Shown one piece after another: positions 6,871 to 7,063 of a DNA stretch of 7,063 nt. Origin of the DNA: Acidimicrobiia bacterium (lineage in GTDB: Bacteria > Actinomycetota > Acidimicrobiia > IMCC26256 > JACDBD01); the NCBI GenBank assembly GCA_031177445.1, contig JAPSGP010000152.1:1-7063 (forward strand), in the 5' to 3' direction. The translations under genes and the position numbers were made by a program. Numbering within the stretch: position 1 is the stretch's first letter; every line of letters starts with the position of its first letter. A model generated the notes under the pieces. That model had not been told where the DNA came from. It worked only from the letters and a program-made list of their open reading frames with translations, and searched no databases.

Positions 6871-7063
6871 GTGAGCGCAGCCCTGAACTCGGCCGGTCTT
6901 CTCGGCGGTGTGCGGGTGCTGGACCTCAGCATCTGGCGGCTCGACCTTTACGATCTCGGCCCCCATCTCGACCAGGAGCTGGGTGGCGTACGGGCCGGGC
7001 CGCCGGGCGGCGATCCCATGCGGGTGTTCAGGACCGCGAACAGGGTCGGGAACACCCGCATGG
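6871..7063 (+). CDS. CaiB/BaiF-type (class III) CoA-transferase, N-terminal part, carrying locally inverted segments
   Basis: GTG 6871 opens MSAALNSAGLLGGVRVLDLSI, and LLxGVRVLDLS is the usual N-terminus of formyl-CoA/carnitine-CoA-transferase-like enzymes, which move CoA between carboxylic acids. The frame continues as PGGDPMRVF at 7003-7029, also typical. Between them the forward reading (RLDLYDLGPHL, then DQELGGVRAGP) is not family-like, while the opposite strand of 6937-7002 encodes the missing motif with the conserved GPYATQLL and GAEIVKVEP. After MRVF the forward reading RTANRVG is again wrong, and the flipped 20 bases give PTLFAVL, as expected before N. No stop appears in either orientation. 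As sequenced, the acyl-CoA-binding N-terminal region would be scrambled and the enzyme probably inactive. The substrate is unknown. The 3' part is outside the window. TATGGT upstream suggests a leaderless message. Confidence 0.8.
   Translation, partial: MSAALNSAGLLGGVRVLDLSIWRLDLYDLGPHLDQELGGVRAGPPGGDPMRVFRTANRVGNTRM
6933..7006. repeat. Imperfect inverted repeats bounding the 66-bp inversion
   Basis: The left arm 6933-6946 (CTGGCGGCTCGACC) and right arm 6993-7006 (GGCCGGGCCGCCGG) match as inverted repeats at 11 of 14 positions, with a perfect 6-bp core, GGCGGC at 6935-6940 against GCCGCC at 6999-7004. In GC-rich coding DNA a 6-bp core alone could arise by chance, but it lies exactly at the inversion ends. 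Confidence 0.6.
6937..7002. other. 66-bp inverted segment inside the CoA-transferase reading frame
   Basis: The reverse complement is 22 codons long with no stop, starts CGGCCCGGCCCGTACGCC and ends AAGGTCGAGCCG, and translates as RPGPYATQLL then VEMGAEIVKVEP. Flipping it restores LDLSIW-RPGPY and KVEP-PGGDPMR in one continuous frame. The block is a multiple of three, so both orientations stay open. End points are ambiguous by a few bases because of the flanking GGCGGC/GCCGCC repeat. Confidence 0.85.
7016..7063. repeat. Perfect 14-bp inverted repeat with 20-bp spacer, reaching the window end
   Basis: The left arm CCATGCGGGTGTTC (7016-7029) and right arm GAACACCCGCATGG (7050-7063) are exact reverse complements; the arms may continue past the window. 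The spacer 7030-7049 makes sense for the CoA-transferase only when flipped (PTLFAVL). The structure is either an invertible element or the tip of a larger fold-back palindrome. Confidence 0.85.

Overview
The window looks like chromosome from a high-GC actinobacterium. GC is high throughout and concentrated in third codon positions, starts are mostly GTG or TTG, Shine-Dalgarno sites are purine-rich, and the protein families fit. An Acidimicrobiia-like source is a guess from general feel, not something the sequence proves. Both ends cut through genes, so the window may be a whole contig. No tRNA, rRNA, CRISPR array or insertion sequence is visible, and no gene-free stretch exceeds about 100 bases.

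Layout, left to right. (1) The 3' part of a gene for a large membrane protein: membrane segments, a degenerate kinase-like domain, then a lysylphosphatidylglycerol-synthase-type flippase domain. (2) A 14-helix drug-exporter gene (MFS, DHA2 type) that is broken. The segment that should encode helices 11-13 is missing, and the last helix lies in another frame. (3) A BadF/N-acetylglucosamine-kinase-like ATPase with a substituted phosphate-binding motif. (4) An adrenodoxin-type [2Fe-2S] ferredoxin domain fused to a class III nucleotide cyclase with a C-terminal membrane anchor. (5) A five-helix membrane protein with a His-rich linker built from a 15-bp tandem repeat and a conserved extracytoplasmic domain. 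(6) A small single-helix membrane protein on the minus strand, overlapping the end of gene 5. (7) The first 193 bases of a CaiB/BaiF-type CoA-transferase gene, apparently leaderless and divergent from gene 6. Genes 1-5 share a strand with gaps of 30-80 bases, so partial co-transcription is possible, but no shared pathway is evident.

The most striking signal is in gene 7. Read forward, the frame stays open but loses the family's N-terminal motif. Positions 6937-7002 (66 bp, exactly 22 codons) read on the opposite strand give the missing motif (RPGPYATQLL, then VEMGAEIVKVEP), which joins perfectly to LDLSIW before it and PGGDPMRVF after it. The flipped block sits between short inverted repeats. 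Immediately downstream, a 20-bp block between perfect 14-bp inverted repeats also makes family sense only when flipped (PTLFAVL between MRVF and N). Two adjacent in-place inversions inside one reading frame suggest an intragenic invertible switch, local template-switch mutation, or a fold-back artefact near a contig end. The base sequence just past 7063 and long-read data would separate these.
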